Positions 25,295 to 33,494 of a stretch of 46,128 bases of DNA are shown here, piece after piece. A model generated the notes under the pieces. It made no database searches. It saw only the letters and a list, made by a program, of their open reading frames with translations, and had not been told where the DNA came from. The first letter of the stretch is position 1; every line of letters starts with the position of its first letter. Both the position numbers and the translations under genes were made by a program. Source of the stretch: Streptosporangiaceae bacterium (GTDB taxonomy: Bacteria; Actinomycetota; Actinomycetes; Streptosporangiales; Streptosporangiaceae); the NCBI GenBank assembly GCA_030041195.1, contig JASHOI010000106.1, forward strand, positions 1 through 46,128, given 5' to 3'.

Positions 25295-27607
25295 ATGAGC
25301 ATTCTCGGTACCAGGGTGGTGCGGACCGAGGACCCGCGGCTGCTGACCGCGGGCGGTACCTACGTGGACGACCTGCGGGTCCCCGAGCTGGCCGACGCGG
25401 CCCGGGTCACGTTCGTGCGCAGCCCGATGGCTCACGCGAGGATAACCGGTATGGACACCGACGCGGCCCGTCAAGCTCCGGGCGTGCTGGCGGTGCTGAC
25501 CATCCAGGACATGGACGACCTCGTGCCCCCGCCACCTCCCGAGCCGGGCAGCGAGGTCAGCGAGGGTGCGCCGATGCCGCTCGGCGGCGTGTGGTCCGAG
25601 CCGCTGCTTGCGGTGGACCGGGTCAGGTACGTCGGCGAGCCCGTGGCGATGGTCATCAGCAGCGACAGCTACCAGGGCGAGGACGCGGCCGAGCTGGTGA
25701 GCGTGGACTACGAGCCGCTGCCCTCGGTGATCGGCATCGCCGGCGCGCTGCAGACCGAGACGCTGCTGTTCGACGAGACCGAGTCGAACGTCCCTGTCAC
25801 CTCCGGCGACGCCGCGGACGACGCGATCTTCGAGGGCTGCGACGTGGTGGTCGAGCGGACGATCGTGAACCAGCGGCTGGCCCCGATGCCGATGGAGGGG
25901 CGCGCGGCCGCAGCCCGGTTCGCCGACGGCAAGCTCACCTACTGGGTGAGCACGCAGAACGCGCAGATCAGCCGGTTCATACTGGCCGGCGCGCTCGGCA
26001 TGGACCCGGGCACGATCCGGGTGATCACCCCGGACGTGGGCGGCGGGTTCGGCGCCAAGGTCGGCGTGGACCGGGACGCGATCCTGATCGCGTGGGCGGC
26101 CAGGAAGACCGGCCGGGCGCTGCGCTGGGTGGAGACGCGCAGCGAGAACCTGGTCGGGATGACACACGGCCGCGCGCAGGAGCAGACGATCAAGCTGGGC
26201 GGGACGAGGGACGGCCGGGTCCTCGGCTACCGGCTCGACGTCGTGCAGGACACCGGCGCCTACCCGCGGATGAGCGGCTTCCTGCCGTTCCTCACCAAGC
26301 TGATGGCCGTGGGCCCGTACGACATACCCCGCGTGCAGACGCACTCCCGGGTGGTGGTGACCAACACCACGCCGATCTCCGCCTACCGGGGGGCCGGCCG
26401 GCCCGAGGCAACGGCCGCGATCGAGCGGGCCATCGACCTGTTTGCCGCCGAGATCGGCATGGATCCCGCCGACGTGCGCCGCAAGAACCTGATCCCGCCG
26501 GACAAGTTCCCCTACTCCACGCCGACCGGCGCGACGTACGACACCGGGGACTACGTCACGGCACTGGACAAGGTGCTCGACGCGGCGGGCTACCGGGAGC
26601 TGCGGGCGGAGCAGCAGCGCCGCAGGGAGCGCGGGGACGTGCTGCAGCTCGGCATCGGGCTGGCCAGCTACGTGGAGATCACGGCCGCGGACGCGGCGGC
26701 CGGGGAGACCGCCAGGCTCGCCGTGCACGGCGACGGCACGGCCACCGTCTACACCGGCAGCTCCGCGCACGGCCAGGGCCACCACACCGCCTGGGCCATG
26801 CTCGTCCAGGCCGAGCTGGGGATCCCGATGGCGAACGTCACGGTCATCCACGGCGACACCGACCTGATCCCCGAGGGCGTCGGGACCTACGCGTCGCGGT
26901 CGCTGCAGCTCGGCGGCGTCGCCGTGTACAAGGCGGCGCTCGAGGTCAAGGACCAGGGCAGGCGGGTGGCGGCGGACATGCTCGAGGCCGCCGAGGCCGA
27001 CCTGGAGCTGGACGCGGACAGCGGCACCTGGCAGGTGCGCGGCGACCCGGGCACGAGCCGCAGCTGGGCCGACGTGGCCACCCACGCCGGCGAAGACGGC
27101 CTCGTGGCCTACGTCCAGTACGCCGGGGGCGGCGCGACGTTCCCGTTCGGCAGCCACGTCGCCGTGGCCGAGGTCGACACCGAGACCGGCAAGGCCCGGC
27201 TGATCAGGCACGTGACCGCCGACGACGCGGGCACCGTGGTCAACCCGGTGCTGGCCGAGGGCCAGCGGCACGGCGGCATCGCCCAGGGCGTCGCCCAGGC
27301 GCTGCTCGAGGAGATGCTGTACGACCCCGACGGAAACCCGCTCACCGGCACGCTCGCCGACTACGCCGCGATCACCGCGGCCGAGCTGCCGAGCTTCGAG
27401 CTGGTGCAGAGCGAGACGCCGACCGATATCAACCCGCTGGGTGTCAAGGGGATCGGCGAGGCCGGGACGATCGGCGCCACACCGGCCACGCAGAACGCCG
27501 TCATCGACGCGGTCAGCCACCTCGGCGTCCGGCACATCGAGATGCCCACGACACCGTTCCGGGTCTGGGCCGCGATCAGCGAAGCGACGCAGAACGGAGG
27601 GGTGTAG
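25295..27607 (+). CDS. Molybdenum hydroxylase large subunit, form II CoxL-like
   Basis: 770 residues, molybdopterin-cytosine-dinucleotide subunit of the xanthine oxidase family. The active-site loop is AYRGAGR (363-369), the form II signature, not the VAYRCSFR of true aerobic CO dehydrogenase; thus the substrate is probably not CO. Other hallmarks: GGGFGAK near 245-255, [17 protein letters not shown] for the cofactor and GIGEAG with the catalytic base E722. ATG 25295 is preceded by GGAAGG at a long spacing. Gene order is L-S-M rather than the usual S-L-M or M-S-L. Likely hydroxylates an organic compound at an activated carbon. Confidence 0.93.
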   Translation: MSILGTRVVRTEDPRLLTAGGTYVDDLRVPELADAARVTFVRSPMAHARITGMDTDAARQAPGVLAVLTIQDMDDLVPPPPPEPGSEVSEGAPMPLGGVWSEPLLAVDRVRYVGEPVAMVISSDSYQGEDAAELVSVDYEPLPSVIGIAGALQTETLLFDETESNVPVTSGDAADDAIFEGCDVVVERTIVNQRLAPMPMEGRAAAARFADGKLTYWVSTQNAQISRFILAGALGMDPGTIRVITPDVGGGFGAKVGVDRDAILIAWAARKTGRALRWVETRSENLVGMTHGRAQEQTIKLGGTRDGRVLGYRLDVVQDTGAYPRMSGFLPFLTKLMAVGPYDIPRVQTHSRVVVTNTTPISAYRGAGRPEATAAIERAIDLFAAEIGMDPADVRRKNLIPPDKFPYSTPTGATYDTGDYVTALDKVLDAAGYRELRAEQQRRRERGDVLQLGIGLASYVEITAADAAAGETARLAVHGDGTATVYTGSSAHGQGHHTAWAMLVQAELGIPMANVTVIHGDTDLIPEGVGTYASRSLQLGGVAVYKAALEVKDQGRRVAADMLEAAEADLELDADSGTWQVRGDPGTSRSWADVATHAGEDGLVAYVQYAGGGATFPFGSHVAVAEVDTETGKARLIRHVTADDAGTVVNPVLAEGQRHGGIAQGVAQALLEEMLYDPDGNPLTGTLADYAAITAAELPSFELVQSETPTDINPLGVKGIGEAGTIGATPATQNAVIDAVSHLGVRHIEMPTTPFRVWAAISEATQNGGV

Positions 27608-27610
27608 GCA

Positions 27611-28111
27611 GTGAAGGTCACCGTGACCGTCAACGGCAAGCAGGTCGCGGCCGAGGTTGCCGATCGCACCCTGCTCGTGCACTTCCTGCGCGAGGTGGCG
27701 AACCTCACCGCGACGAACGTCGGCTGCGACAGCACGTCCTGCGGCGCGTGCACGGTCCTAATGAAGGGGGCAGGGGAGGCGGGTGGGGGCAAGTCGGTCA
27801 AGTCGTGCACCGTGCTCGCCGCCCAGGCCGACGGGTCCGAGGTCACGACCGTCGAGGGGCTGGCCGACGGCTCCGGCCAGATGCACCCGGTGCAGGCCGC
27901 GTTCCACGCCGAGCACGGGCTGCAGTGCGGGTTCTGCACCCCCGGCATGGTGATGGCCGCGGTCTCGCTGCTGGCCGAGAACCCCTCGCCCACCGAGGAA
28001 GACGTCAGGTCGGCGCTCGAGGGCAACCTGTGCCGCTGCACCGGCTACCACAACATCGTCAGGGCGGTGCTGGCCGCCGCCCCGGCTGCGAGCGAGAGGC
28101 GGCCCGCTTGA
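27611..28111 (+). CDS. Molybdenum hydroxylase [2Fe-2S] subunit, CoxS-like
   Basis: 166 residues. N-terminal plant-type ferredoxin domain with C39, C44, C47 and C66, and C-terminal [2Fe-2S] domain with C106, C109 (QCGFC), C141 and C143 (CRC), all eight ligands present. Between C47 and C66 is a glycine-rich insertion ([12 protein letters not shown]) about seven residues longer than the usual short turn; probably tolerated as a surface loop. GTG 27611 follows GGAGG. The stop overlaps the TTG start of the next gene (TTGA). Confidence 0.95.
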   Translation: MKVTVTVNGKQVAAEVADRTLLVHFLREVANLTATNVGCDSTSCGACTVLMKGAGEAGGGKSVKSCTVLAAQADGSEVTTVEGLADGSGQMHPVQAAFHAEHGLQCGFCTPGMVMAAVSLLAENPSPTEEDVRSALEGNLCRCTGYHNIVRAVLAAAPAASERRPA

Positions 28112-28929
28112 TCCCGGCACCCTTCACCTACAAGCGGGCCTTCTCCGTTGACGAGGCCCTTGACCTCGCGGCGCAGGACGGGGAGGACGCGAAGTTCCTG
28201 GCCGGCGGCCACTCGCTGCTGCCGCTGATGAAGCTGCGCCTCGCCGTGCCCGAGGTGCTGATCGACATCGGCAGGCTCCGCGAGCTCCGCTACATCCGCG
28301 AGGAGGACGGCCATATCGCGGTCGGCGCGCTTACCACTCATGATGAGCTTGCCCGTTCCGGGCTGCTGGCCAGCGAGCTGCCGCTGCTCACGCACGCCGC
28401 CGCTCAGGTCGGCGATCCCCAGGTCCGGCATCGGGGGACAATTGGCGGCTCCCTGGTGCACGCGGATCCCGCGGCCGACCTGCCGGCCGTGGCCCTGGCC
28501 CTGGACGCGACGCTGGTGGCGCGCGGGCCGTCCGGCAGCAGGGAAATCCCGGCCGGCGAGTTCTTCCAGAGCCTGTTCGAGACCGTGCTCGAGCCCGGCG
28601 AGCTGGTGACCGAGATCCGGATCCCCAGGCCAGATACACCGGCGCGGTGGGCGTTCCAGAAGTTCACCAAGCGCGCCATCGACTGGGCGATCGTCGGCGT
28701 CGCCGTCCAGGGCGGCAGCGTGGCGCTGGTGAACATGGACCAGACGCCGGTCCGGGCCACGGCGGTCGAGCAGGCACTGGCCGACGGCGCCGGGCCGCGG
28801 GACGCCGCAGCGCACGCCGCCGATGGCACCAGCCCGCCCACGGACATCAACGCGGACCCCGAGTACCGTCGGCACCTCGCTCGGGTGCTCGTCGCGCGCG
28901 CCCTCGAGGAGTCGCTGGCGCGGACCTGA
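28108..28929 (+). CDS. Molybdenum hydroxylase FAD subunit, CoxM-like
   Basis: 273 residues. FAD-binding motifs AGGHS (32-36) and TIGGS (111-115) are in place, followed by the CO-dehydrogenase flavoprotein C-terminal domain. The start must be TTG 28108, overlapping the CoxS stop; the family start sequence [11 protein letters not shown] follows directly, and there is no nearby ATG or GTG. It completes the L-S-M trio: electrons pass from molybdenum through the two clusters to FAD. No MCD insertion chaperones or maturation genes (coxD, coxE, mocA-like) are in this window. Confidence 0.93.
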   Translation: MIPAPFTYKRAFSVDEALDLAAQDGEDAKFLAGGHSLLPLMKLRLAVPEVLIDIGRLRELRYIREEDGHIAVGALTTHDELARSGLLASELPLLTHAAAQVGDPQVRHRGTIGGSLVHADPAADLPAVALALDATLVARGPSGSREIPAGEFFQSLFETVLEPGELVTEIRIPRPDTPARWAFQKFTKRAIDWAIVGVAVQGGSVALVNMDQTPVRATAVEQALADGAGPRDAAAHAADGTSPPTDINADPEYRRHLARVLVARALEESLART

Positions 28930-29274
28930 CAGCCAGACGGGCTGCGCACCCTCGCGCCACCGGTCTAGCTGCTTTCCGAAGCCCAGGCTTTCGAGGAAAC
29001 GTTCTCGCCGGGCGCTGGGCCGATGCAGAAGGTCCGGTGGCCGCTCAGCCCACAGGATGAGCCACAGAGCATCGTCCGGGGCGGTGACGGGCAGCGACCA
29101 CACTTTGCCCTCAAGGCTGTCCCAGCGGGCGGACTCGGCGCGCGCGGTGCCTGGGTCGGCGGTCAAACTCTCGACTGCGGCCTTGACGCGCTTCCCGAAC
29201 TCAGCAGAGCGGTCGGCCCTCGGCCTGCGGTAGGTGGCGAGCGCGTCTGGCCGTAACGCCAGCCGGTGCGTCAC
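28930..29274 (-). CDS. Toxin-like run-on open frame paired with AbrB-type antitoxin
   Basis: About 115 intergenic codons beginning MTHRLALRPDALATYRRPRA and including KVWSLPV, ALWLILWAERPPDLLHRPS and ERFLESLGFGKQLDRW. I do not recognise the family; a small basic partner directly after an antitoxin suggests a RelE/ParE-like or other ribonuclease toxin, but no catalytic motif can be named. GTG 29274 overlaps the antitoxin stop (GTGA). There is no stop at the expected end: the frame continues antisense through coxM down to 28045, a 409-codon run-on that is unlikely to be real. The gene may have lost its 3' end, or may be decayed. Confidence 0.4.
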
Positions 29275-29534
29275 AGGTCGTCCGGATCTACCGGGATCAT
29301 CTCGAGCTGCTCGCGGCCGGAGACGTGCGCGCCTATCTCACGCATGAGGTCCGGCTTCTCCCGCCACATCGCGGCCTCGTGCACGGTCATTGCCACCGCC
29401 GGGCGCAGAATGATGGTCCCATCACGGCGGACCGTCACCAGGTACCGGGAGTGCGGCTCTGCGCCGAACCGGCGCAGGTTGGTGCGGCCCCTATCGTCCA
29501 GCTCAACCAGCGGCTCCAGCGGCTCTGCGCTCAT
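29271..29534 (-). CDS. AbrB/MazE-like antitoxin
   Basis: 87 residues from ATG 29534. The first half, with LVELDDRGRTNLRRFG, RYLVTVRRDGTIILRPAV, fits the swapped-hairpin SpoVT-AbrB DNA-binding fold; the second half (MTVHEAAMWREKPDLMREI) is a helical region of the sort that binds a toxin. An in-frame ATG at 29579 exists but would read through the operator palindrome at 29556-29570. Stop overlaps the GTG of the toxin-like frame. Likely autorepressor of the pair. Confidence 0.6.
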   Translation of the reverse strand: MSAEPLEPLVELDDRGRTNLRRFGAEPHSRYLVTVRRDGTIILRPAVAMTVHEAAMWREKPDLMREIGAHVSGREQLEMIPVDPDDL

Positions 29535-29555
29535 GCAGACAGGGCTACCTCGGGT

Positions 29556-29570
29556 GTGGGCATTGCCCAC
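29556..29570. promoter_or_regulatory. Palindromic operator of the antitoxin gene
   Basis: GTGGGCA-T-TGCCCAC, a perfect 7-1-7 palindrome ending 22 bp upstream of the antitoxin ATG at 29534; another GGGCA half-site follows at 29574. Placement matches autoregulatory antitoxin operators. Confidence 0.6.
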
Positions 29571-29608
29571 CATGGGCACGATGAAAGCCTTGTTCTCCGA
29601 CAGATCAG

Positions 29609-29635
29609 TGCTCGTGGATCAATGCTCGTGGATCA
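29609..29635. repeat. 14-bp direct duplication at the 3' end of the NDMA alcohol dehydrogenase
   Basis: TGCTCGTGGATCA occurs at 29609-29621 and 29623-29635, period 14. The second copy encodes the last residues (IHEH) and the stop lies in the first copy. It looks like a recent tandem duplication. Confidence 0.85.
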
Positions 29636-30731
29636 GGACCCCGCGGATGTTCTTGCCGTCGAGCAGGTCCCGGTAGCCCTGGTTGACGTCGTCGAGGCGG
29701 TACTTCGTGGTGATCAGCTCGTCGAGCTTGAGCCGGCCGGCCCGGTACAGGTCGAGCATCAGCGGGATGTCGTCGAACGGGTTGCCGCCGCCGAACAGCG
29801 CGCCCTCGATCCGCTTCTGGAACAGGGTGAGCTCAAAGCTGGACAGGTGGATGTTCTTCTGGCCCGGCCCGGCCAGCCCGGTGACGACCACGGTGCCGCG
29901 CTTGCGGATCGCCGCGAACGCCGCGTCGATCACGTCGTCGTCGACCACGCCGACGGTGATCAGGGCGTGGTCCGCACCGACGCCGCGGGTGAGCTCGGTG
30001 ACCAGCTGCTGTGCCTGCGCCGCGTCGGCCGCGCTGTGCGTGGCGCCGAGCCATTCGGCGATCTCGCGCTTGTTCGGCAGGGGGTCCACCGCGATGATGT
30101 TGATCGCCCCGGCGATGGAGGCGCCCTGCACCGCGTTGATGCCGACCCCGCCGATGCCGTAGATCACCACGGTGTCGCCCGGCCGCACGCCGCCGAGGTT
30201 GACCGACGTGCCGAAGCCGGTCGGCACGCCGCAGCCGACCAGGACCACGGTCTCGAGCGGCAGGTCGTCGTCCACCTTGATGCACGAGTACTCGGAGAGC
30301 GTCGCCCACTGGGAGAACGTGCCGAGCAGGCACATCTGGCCGAAGTCCTCGCCCCCCGCGTGGAACCGGAACGTGCCGTCGGTCAGGCAGTTGTCGACGA
30401 GCAGCGCGCCAAGGTCGCACAGGTTGGTCTGGCCTCGGGCGCAGAACCGGCAGTGCCCGCACGCCGGGAGGAAGGAGCACACGATGTGGTCGCCGGGCTT
30501 GAGCCGGGTGACCCCGGGGCCGACCTCCTCGACGATCCCGGCCCCCTCATGCCCGCCGACGATCGGATACCGGACCGGGATGTCGCCGGTCCGCAGGTGA
30601 TCGTCTGAGTGGCACAGCCCGGACGCGACGAACCGGACGAGCACCTCACCGGCCTTCGGTGGATCCAGCTCGAGCTCGATGACCTCCCACTGCTGGCCGA
30701 CACCGTGCAGGACCGCTGCCTTGGTCTTCAT
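29619..30731 (-). CDS. NDMA-dependent alcohol dehydrogenase (zinc MDR)
   Basis: 370 residues. Catalytic ligands C40 and H61-E62 (SGLCHSDDH, GGHEGAG), structural zinc cysteines C91, C94, C97 and C105, NAD-binding VVIYGIGGVGINAVQGA. The pattern with LRTGDIPVRYPIVGGHEGAGIVEEVGPG matches actinobacterial NDMA-dependent, non-exchangeable-NAD alcohol dehydrogenases (Rxyl_3153-type), which often work with mycofactocin; no mft genes are in this window. ATG 30731 has the ribosome site GGGAGGGAAG. The much longer open frame upstream is antisense to the sigma factor and is not used. It is divergent from the sigma factor gene. Confidence 0.9.
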   Translation of the reverse strand: MKTKAAVLHGVGQQWEVIELELDPPKAGEVLVRFVASGLCHSDDHLRTGDIPVRYPIVGGHEGAGIVEEVGPGVTRLKPGDHIVCSFLPACGHCRFCARGQTNLCDLGALLVDNCLTDGTFRFHAGGEDFGQMCLLGTFSQWATLSEYSCIKVDDDLPLETVVLVGCGVPTGFGTSVNLGGVRPGDTVVIYGIGGVGINAVQGASIAGAINIIAVDPLPNKREIAEWLGATHSAADAAQAQQLVTELTRGVGADHALITVGVVDDDVIDAAFAAIRKRGTVVVTGLAGPGQKNIHLSSFELTLFQKRIEGALFGGGNPFDDIPLMLDLYRAGRLKLDELITTKYRLDDVNQGYRDLLDGKNIRGVLIHEH

Positions 30732-30903
30732 TGACTTCCCTCCCGGCCCGGACGTTCTTGGTTTGTCATACTGCGGCCGACGCCTCGCGTCATTGTGAAA
30801 CAGCCCAGGAAAGCCGTGCCACAGTTGTTCCGCCATGCGGGACTGAGTTCGCGGGCGCGCCGAGTAGGGACACACAACACGCCCCTCGAGCTGAGACCCG
30901 CTT

Positions 30904-30928
30904 CGGAAATAATCGGAAGAGATCGGAA
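30904..30928. repeat. Three CGGAA direct repeats at exact 10-bp spacing
   Basis: CGGAA at 30904, 30914 and 30924; the last two share ATCGGAAGA. Ten-base spacing puts all three on one helix face. They lie in the 240-bp divergent region between the NDMA dehydrogenase and the ECF sigma gene, 44-68 bp before the sigma start: a plausible activator or sigma-control site. Confidence 0.65.
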
Positions 30929-30971
30929 GAATATAGCGCAGAGAGTGCGACGTTAATTCATCATTGTTCCG

Positions 30972-31592
30972 ATGGATGCGACGTTGCCCGATCTGACCGG
31001 GGCGCTGGGTGCGGCGCAGCGGGGTGACCCGGACGCGTTCCGCGTCCTGTACCGCGACACCCAGCCCCGGCTGCTGCGCTACCTGCACGCCCTGGCCGGC
31101 GACGACGCCGAAGACATCGCCTCCGAAACCTGGCTGCACATCGCCCGCGACCTGCACGCCTTTCACGGCGACTACGACGCCTTCCGCGGCTGGGCCGCCA
31201 CCATCGCCCGCCACCGCGCCCTCGACCACCGCCGCCGCCACACCCGCCGCCCTCCGGCCATCCCCGTTCCCGCCGACGACCTGGCCGGCCTGGCCGCGCG
31301 CGACGACACCGCCGCCACCGCCATCGACGCGCTCGCCACCACCGCCGCGCTCCGCCTCATCGCCACCTTGCCCCCCGACCAGGCCGAAGCCGTGCTGCTG
31401 CGCGCCGTCCTCGGCCTGGACGCCACCCGAGCCGCCGCCGTCCTCGGCAAACGACCCGGCGCCGTCCGCACCGCCGCACACCGCGGCCTGCGCACCCTCG
31501 CCCGCCACCTCGGTGAGACACAGCATCAAAGGAGTGATGCGACCGCAGCAGTGACACAACCGGAGAGCTTGGCGCTGAAGGATTTGAGATGA
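30972..31592 (+). CDS. ECF-type RNA polymerase sigma factor
   Basis: 206 residues. Region 2 (about 22-95) includes YRDTQPRLLRYLHALAGDDAEDIASETWLHIARDL and FRGWAATIARHRALDHRRR; region 4 (about 130-185) includes LPPDQAEAVLLRAVLGLDATRAAAVLGKRPGAVRTAAHRGLRTL. No region 3, so ECF/group 4. Codon third positions are overwhelmingly C, more so than in neighbouring genes. The stop overlaps the ATG of the repeat membrane protein (ATGA), the classic sigma/anti-sigma arrangement, so that protein is probably its partner. The ATG is AT-rich upstream (GTTAATTCATCATTG); no ribosome site is visible. Confidence 0.93.
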   Translation: MDATLPDLTGALGAAQRGDPDAFRVLYRDTQPRLLRYLHALAGDDAEDIASETWLHIARDLHAFHGDYDAFRGWAATIARHRALDHRRRHTRRPPAIPVPADDLAGLAARDDTAATAIDALATTAALRLIATLPPDQAEAVLLRAVLGLDATRAAAVLGKRPGAVRTAAHRGLRTLARHLGETQHQRSDATAAVTQPESLALKDLR

Positions 31593-32974
31593 GCACACAC
31601 CATTCCCGCCGGATAACCCGGAAGGCCGCCGAGCACCTGCTCGCCAGCGCCGCCGTGCCGGGCGCGGACCCGGACCCGCTGAGCCGCGTGCTCGCCGCAG
31701 CCGCGGCGCCCGGGCACGAGCCCGAGCTGGCCGGAGAGGCGAAGGCGGTCGCCGCGTTCGAGGCGCGTCATCTCATTTCCGTTACCACCCCACGGAGAGG
31801 GCAGATGATCAAGTCCCCGGTTGCAAAACTTCTTACCGCCAAGGCTCTCGCCGCCACGCTGGCCGTCTTCGTGACCGGCGGCGTGGCGCTCGCCGCGAGC
31901 ACTGGCGCCTTGACTGGTTCCTCGTCAAGCCCCGGGTCCAGCACCAGCCAGCCGGTCTCGCCGCAGCCCGGCGCCAGCACCGGCACCGGCACGTCGTCGC
32001 CGGGCACGCCGCCGGGCGCGGTGAGTCTCTGCCGCAGCCTCGCCTCTCAGGTCGCGTCGCTCCCCTCGGCGCAGGTCAGCGCCGGCATCGGTAGCCAGGC
32101 CGGTCTCGAGCAGGCCCTGGCGAGCCCGGCGCTCGGCCAGGTGGTGACCGGCTCCGCCTACTCGTCCCTGGTCACCGCCGCGACCGCCGGCTCCGCCGTG
32201 CCCGACTATTGCGCCATGCTGCTTGGCCTGCCGCAGCTCCCGCAGCCGGGTGAGATGACCCAGCTGCCCGCCGCGGTCGTGGTCGAGGTCCTGCCCGCGA
32301 TGCCGGTCCCGGCGCTCGGCAGCATCCTCACCGCGCTGCCGGCGGCGACGCTGGCCGGCATCCTCGGCGAGCTGCCCGCCACCGGACTGGCCCAGGTGCT
32401 CACCACGCTGCCCGCGGCGACGCTGTCCCAGGTGCTGACCACGCTGCCGGCCGCCGGCCTTAGCGAGGTGCTCGCCACGCTCCCGGCCGCGGCGCTGGGC
32501 CAGGTACTCACGACCCTGCCGACCGCCGGGCTGGGGCAGGTCCTGACCACGCTGCAGCCAAGCGCGCTGTCGCAGGTACTCACCACGCTGCCCGCCACCG
32601 GCCTGGCCCAGGTGCTCACCACGCTGCAGCCAAGCGCACTGTCGCAGGTACTCACCACGCTGCCCGCCACCGCCCTGGCCCAGGTGCTCGCCACGCTGCC
32701 GGCCGCCGGGCTGGGCCAGGTCCTGACCACGCTGCCGGCCGCCGGGCTGGGCCAGGTCCTGACCACGCTCCCGGCCGCCGGGCTGGGCCAGGTCCTGACC
32801 GCGCTCCCGGCCGCGACCCTGTCGCAGCTTTTCGGCGCGCTGCCGGCCGGGGTACTGCCCAGAATCCTCGGCGAGCTGCCGGCGCCGGTGCTGTCTCAGG
32901 TCCTCTCCGAGCTGCCGTCCTCGCTGCTCGGCCAGTTGCCCTCGTCGCTGCTGTCTCATCTGCCGGTGAGCTAG
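31589..32974 (+). CDS. Single-pass membrane protein with 19 tandem 12-residue repeats, putative sigma partner
   Basis: 461 residues. Residues 1-75 are cytoplasmic and resemble the short N-terminal regions of actinobacterial proteins encoded after ECF sigma factors (RRITRKAAEHLLASAAV...LAGEAKAVAAFEAR); no zinc-binding HxxxCxxC is present. One membrane helix at about 82-104, then a Ser/Pro/Thr-rich linker, a small region with two cysteines (C148, C208) and from 226 to 453 nineteen perfect-length 12-residue units, consensus LPAAGLGQVLTT. The L-P...L..VL spacing resembles MgtE-N/FliG-like helical repeats, but the acidic residues typical there are absent: the repeats are almost uncharged. Presumably an outside superhelix linked to the sigma factor inside. 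Coupled to the sigma gene and followed by a strong terminator. Confidence 0.85.
   Translation: MSTHHSRRITRKAAEHLLASAAVPGADPDPLSRVLAAAAAPGHEPELAGEAKAVAAFEARHLISVTTPRRGQMIKSPVAKLLTAKALAATLAVFVTGGVALAASTGALTGSSSSPGSSTSQPVSPQPGASTGTGTSSPGTPPGAVSLCRSLASQVASLPSAQVSAGIGSQAGLEQALASPALGQVVTGSAYSSLVTAATAGSAVPDYCAMLLGLPQLPQPGEMTQLPAAVVVEVLPAMPVPALGSILTALPAATLAGILGELPATGLAQVLTTLPAATLSQVLTTLPAAGLSEVLATLPAAALGQVLTTLPTAGLGQVLTTLQPSALSQVLTTLPATGLAQVLTTLQPSALSQVLTTLPATALAQVLATLPAAGLGQVLTTLPAAGLGQVLTTLPAAGLGQVLTALPAATLSQLFGALPAGVLPRILGELPAPVLSQVLSELPSSLLGQLPSSLLSHLPVS
32264..32947 (+). repeat. In-frame 36-bp tandem repeat array, 19 units
   Basis: Each unit encodes 12 residues with no insertion or deletion over 684 bp. 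Two adjacent units (32696-32767) are identical at DNA level and a third differs slightly. A 72-bp higher-order unit ending in LQPSALSQVLTT occurs twice (32516-32587 and 32588-32659), showing duplication of two-unit blocks. Edge units are more diverged. Confidence 0.9.
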
Positions 32975-32991
32975 GCGCAGCGGCCGCCTGT

Positions 32992-33031
32992 GCGGGCGGG
33001 ACGGCGGATCCCCTGCCGCCGTCCCGCCCGC
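32992..33031 (+). terminator. 16-bp GC-rich hairpin terminator
   Basis: Arms 32992-33007 and 33016-33031 pair perfectly (core GGGCGGGACGGCGG with CCGCCGTCCCGCCC), loop ATCCCCTG. It starts 17 bp after the repeat-protein stop. No T-tract, as usual in high-GC actinobacteria. Separates the sigma/repeat-protein unit from the downstream pair, at least partly. Confidence 0.85.
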
Positions 33032-33093
33032 CCGAGGGGATCGGCCTGCAGCGCCCAGCCAACCCAGAGCGAGATGTCCCGGAGGGCACCCCG

Positions 33094-33450
33094 GTGAGCC
33101 TGCGCCATGGCGCTCCGCACGGAGCGCCGCGCCACACCACACTGCCGACCACCGTGCCGCGGCAGCGGCGCGCCACCGTATCGGTTGCCGAGGCGCTGCG
33201 CGCGCAGTTCCCGCTGGGCGCCGAGGCGGGGCGGCGGCCCGCGACGCAGTCGGTCGCAGAGGCGCTGCGCGCACGGTTTCCGCAGCCGCGAACCCCCGCC
33301 GAGAACGATCCGCCGCCCGCCAGGACCTACCGGCCGGCCGGGCCGGCGCTGCCGCGGCGGATCCGCCGCATCCCGGTCTCGGCCAGGCAGGCCCAGCCGG
33401 CCAGCGCGGCGCTGCTGCGCCGGGTCCTCGATGGCCTGCAGCGGCTTTGA
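33094..33450 (+). CDS. Hypothetical protein with duplicated SVAEALRAxFP motif
   Basis: 118 residues, basic, Pro/Arg-rich, no membrane segment. Two copies of the same 11-residue motif are seen: SVAEALRAQFP at about 30-40 and SVAEALRARFP at about 53-63, separated by a low-complexity spacer; the C-terminus (SAALLRRVLDGLQRL) looks like one more amphipathic helix. GTG 33094 has GGAGGG upstream. The rest is probably disordered, so the motifs look like short linear binding elements. The stop lies at the TTGA in front of the GvpL/F-type frame. Function unknown. Confidence 0.65.
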   Translation: MSLRHGAPHGAPRHTTLPTTVPRQRRATVSVAEALRAQFPLGAEAGRRPATQSVAEALRARFPQPRTPAENDPPPARTYRPAGPALPRRIRRIPVSARQAQPASAALLRRVLDGLQRL

Positions 33451-33494
33451 CCGTGACGGCAAATCCTGCGACCCGAAAGCGAGGACCGAGCAGC

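Noticed and set aside
25193..28929. Very long overlapping open frames (829 residues antisense and 1112 residues sense-shifted) across the coxL-coxS-coxM region
   Set aside because: They lack recognisable domains, are His/Arg/Gly-rich and arise from GC-rich third positions of the real genes; only the last 273 codons of the sense-shifted frame are a real gene (CoxM-like).
25295..28929. True aerobic carbon monoxide dehydrogenase
   Set aside because: The active-site loop is AYRGAGR (form II), lacking the cysteine of VAYRCSFR that carries copper in CO dehydrogenase.
30924..30954. ECF-type promoter (GGAA ... CGTT) driving the sigma gene itself
   Set aside because: The spacing between the two elements is about 20 bp, too long for the usual 15-17 bp; kept only as a repeat observation.
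32264..32947. CRISPR-like array of 36-bp repeats
   Set aside because: The units are contiguous with no spacers, in frame and translated into a 12-residue protein repeat.
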